Shown one piece after another: positions 62,470 through 64,000 of a DNA stretch of 64,000 nt; position 1 is the first letter of the stretch, and each line of letters begins with the position of its first letter. The translations under genes and the position numbers were made by a program. Source of the DNA: Octadecabacter ascidiaceicola (lineage in GTDB: Bacteria; Pseudomonadota; Alphaproteobacteria; Rhodobacterales; Rhodobacteraceae); contig NZ_FXYD01000004.1 in NCBI RefSeq assembly GCF_900185015.1, positions 62,001 through 126,000 on the forward strand, read 5' to 3'. The notes under the pieces are model-generated. The model had not been told where the DNA came from. It worked only from the letters and a program-made list of their open reading frames with translations, and did no database searches.

Positions 62470-63135
62470 ATGAACCGTCTCTATCATTACCCGTTGTCCC
62501 CGTTTTCACGAAAAGTGCGCTTGAGCCTCGCTGAAAAGCGGATTGAAGTTGAGCTGGTGGAAGAGCGGTATTGGGAAAAGGACGCCGATTTCCTGCGCCG
62601 TAACCCAGCCGGAAAAGTGCCTGTGTTGAAGATGGGCAATCGTACGATGGCCGACAGCACGGCGATTTGTGAATATCTGGAAGAAACGCACCCGACACCA
62701 GCGTTGTTACCAAAGGGTGAAGACAGCCGCTACGAAGTGCGGCGGATCGTTGCCTGGTTTGATGACAAGTTTAACGAAGAAGTCACCACGAAGCTGATGG
62801 GCGAGCGTGTGTTCCGTAAGGTTATGGGAACGGGCTATCCGGATTCGGCCAATGTGAAAGCAGGGTCTCGGGCGATTAAATATCACCTTGATTACATGCA
62901 CTGGCTGTTGGACCAGCGGCGCTGGTTGGCGGGCAACGAGTTGAGCCTCGCGGACTTTGCGGCGGCGGCGCATTTGTCGTGTTTGGATTATGTGTCTGAT
63001 GTGGATTGGAACCGGTCCGAGATTGTTAAGGACTGGTATGCGAAGATTAAGTCGCGCCCTGCGTTCCGGTCTATTCTTGCGGACCAGATTTCGGGGTTTC
63101 CGCAGCCCGCGCATTATAGCGACTTGGATTTCTAA
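62470..63135 (+). CDS. Glutathione S-transferase family protein
   Basis: 221 residues from the ATG at 62470 (a TTG precedes it in frame). N-terminal thioredoxin-like domain: LYHYPLSPFSRKVRLSLAEK with Ser in place of a cysteine active site, KVPVLKMG (cis-Pro) and DSTAICEYLEE (glutathione contact). The all-helical C-terminal domain includes LAGNELSLADFAAAAHL. Substrate unknown. In relatives this gene often lies next to queG, as here. Confidence 0.92.
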   Translation: MNRLYHYPLSPFSRKVRLSLAEKRIEVELVEERYWEKDADFLRRNPAGKVPVLKMGNRTMADSTAICEYLEETHPTPALLPKGEDSRYEVRRIVAWFDDKFNEEVTTKLMGERVFRKVMGTGYPDSANVKAGSRAIKYHLDYMHWLLDQRRWLAGNELSLADFAAAAHLSCLDYVSDVDWNRSEIVKDWYAKIKSRPAFRSILADQISGFPQPAHYSDLDF

Positions 63136-63232
63136 GGGTCGAATTTGCTTCGCAAATCCGATCAAGGGGGCCAGCCCCCGTCCTGGCGGACTCCCCCGGG
63201 ATATTTTTGAAACAAAAGCAAGGTGAAGGCGA
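63136..63232. repeat. Hairpin-rich intergenic element before queG
   Basis: ATTTGC-TTC-GCAAAT (63143-63157) and GGGGG-CCAG-CCCCC (63166-63179), then a CTCCCCCGGGATATTT stretch (from 63191). The last part resembles a sequence I remember recurring between genes in many Rhodobacterales, suggesting a dispersed repeat; it may also terminate the upstream transcript. Confidence 0.5.
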
Positions 63233-64000
63233 TTGGTTGAAGCGTTGAAAGATCAATTGCGGGCCAAGGCGCTTGAAGAGGGCTTTGTTGGTTTTGGTGT
63301 GTGTCGGCCGGATGCGGTGCCGCTATTGCCGGATAAATTGCAGACTTTTGTGGATGAGGGCCGTCACGGGCAGATGGGCTGGATGGCGGAACGGATGACG
63401 TGGCGCAGTGATCCGACTGCGCTGTGGCCTGAGGCGAAGTCGGTGGTGATGTTGGCGGAGCCCTATACGCCAGAGCACGATCCGCTGGCGGTTTTGGAGC
63501 AAAAGGATCGCGGGGCGATTTCGGTCTATGCGCAGAATCGCGATTACCATGACATTGTGAAGAAGCGTCTGAAACGGGTCGGGCGGTGGCTGGTCGATCA
63601 GGCAGCGTGTGAGATTAAGGTGTTCGTGGATACCGCGCCCGTTATGGAGAAGCCGTTGGCTGCGGCGGCGGGTTTGGGGTGGCAGGGTAAGCACACCAAT
63701 CTGTTGAGCCGCGAGTTGGGGAACTGGTTCTTTCTGGGTGCTATTTTCACCACTGTTGAATTGGAGCCTGACGAAGCGGGTGTGGAAAATTGCGGGTCGT
63801 GCACGGCGTGTTTGGATGTTTGTCCGACGAAGGCGTTTCCGGCCCCGTTTCAGCTCGATGCGCGGCGGTGCATTTCTTATTTGACGATTGAGCATAGGGG
63901 GCCGGTTCCAGAGGACCTTCGTGCGTTGATGGGCAACCATATTTACGGGTGCGATGATTGTCTGGCGGTTTGCCCTTGGAACAAGTTTGCAGCCGATGCG
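63233..64000 (+). CDS. queG: Epoxyqueuosine reductase, 3' end outside window
   Basis: First 256 residues of QueG, which reduces epoxyqueuosine to queuosine in tRNA using cobalamin and two 4Fe-4S clusters. Start is TTG at 63233 with GAAGG just upstream; no better ATG or GTG is in frame nearby. Conserved: [36 protein letters not shown], the cobalamin-site region [19 protein letters not shown] and GKHTNLLS. Fe-S cysteines in [16 protein letters not shown], then [11 protein letters not shown] and [11 protein letters not shown]. Open to the last base. Confidence 0.95.
   Translation, partial: MVEALKDQLRAKALEEGFVGFGVCRPDAVPLLPDKLQTFVDEGRHGQMGWMAERMTWRSDPTALWPEAKSVVMLAEPYTPEHDPLAVLEQKDRGAISVYAQNRDYHDIVKKRLKRVGRWLVDQAACEIKVFVDTAPVMEKPLAAAAGLGWQGKHTNLLSRELGNWFFLGAIFTTVELEPDEAGVENCGSCTACLDVCPTKAFPAPFQLDARRCISYLTIEHRGPVPEDLRALMGNHIYGCDDCLAVCPWNKFAADA

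Noticed and set aside
1-64000. Mobile elements, prophage or CRISPR arrays
   Set aside because: No transposase, integrase, phage structural gene, att-type repeat or spaced direct repeat array was seen on either strand.

Overview
The window looks like ordinary chromosome from an alphaproteobacterium of the Rhodobacterales (Roseobacter group), perhaps near Octadecabacter, Loktanella or Yoonia. The family-level placement rests on gene order and protein character recalled from that group: rimP-nusA-ylxR/L7Ae-infB; mutT-argJ-parvulin divergent from secA; kdsD-lptC-lptA-lptB with hpf and ptsN nearby; an NDUFA9-like reductase beside uppP and gltBD; a Hint-domain secreted protein; and a CtrA-type TTAA-N7-TTAA site. 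The genus is a guess. I see no rRNA, CRISPR array, insertion sequence, integrase or prophage. One tRNA gene is present.

Layout. 1-4788: two half-size ABC exporters (the first cut by the window edge) and an Fe-S uracil-C5 RNA methyltransferase. 4869-7660: two small lipoproteins (YkuD and CAP folds), a 63-residue secreted membrane peptide and ferrochelatase. 7719-11603: NDUFAF5-like methyltransferase, ComF, glutaredoxin, nitrilase-type amidase, MarR regulator and UbiG. 11676-18156: prolyl aminopeptidase followed by a complete peptide ABC importer, which fits uptake and trimming of proline-containing peptides. 18212-23869: a 40-residue membrane peptide, then the rimP-nusA-ylxR-infB operon. 23943-29551: a 45-residue protein with a structured upstream region, mutT-argJ, a parvulin, and divergent secA. 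29675-33095: an uncharacterised envelope pair (anchored periplasmic protein plus PBP-OmpA fusion) and radC. 33138-36420: dnaJ and dnaK behind a heat-shock-type promoter, then alkB.

37070-46583 is the most distinctive block: an ABC-2 polysaccharide-type permease, CysQ, KdsB, GalU, two tandem paralogous glycosyltransferases, a GT14 branching-type glycosyltransferase and a tandem-domain sulfotransferase. Together they could make, sulfate and export a surface glycan, with CysQ removing the PAP by-product of sulfation. 46580-51284 reads leftwards: rnd, kdsD, lptC, lptA, lptB, hpf, ptsN, covering Kdo synthesis, LPS transport, ribosome hibernation and nitrogen-PTS. Directly upstream of rnd is tRNA-Leu(CAG), separated from it by a hairpin that contains the rnd ribosome-binding site. 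51611-64000: NDUFA9-like protein, UppP, glutamate synthase (gltD and gltB flanking an unrelated secreted protein), Hint protein, MtgA, a glutathione transferase and the start of queG.

Several genes share an envelope theme (LPS transport, Kdo supply, UppP, MtgA, YkuD, PBP-OmpA, glycan cluster). The most unexpected non-coding structures are the tRNA-Leu/rnd hairpin, a perfect 10-bp inverted repeat over the nusA stop codon, a terminator-like hairpin in the rimP leader, and a long inverted repeat with a DnaA box upstream of the 45-residue protein. All functions come from reading motifs and from memory of families; no database search was possible.
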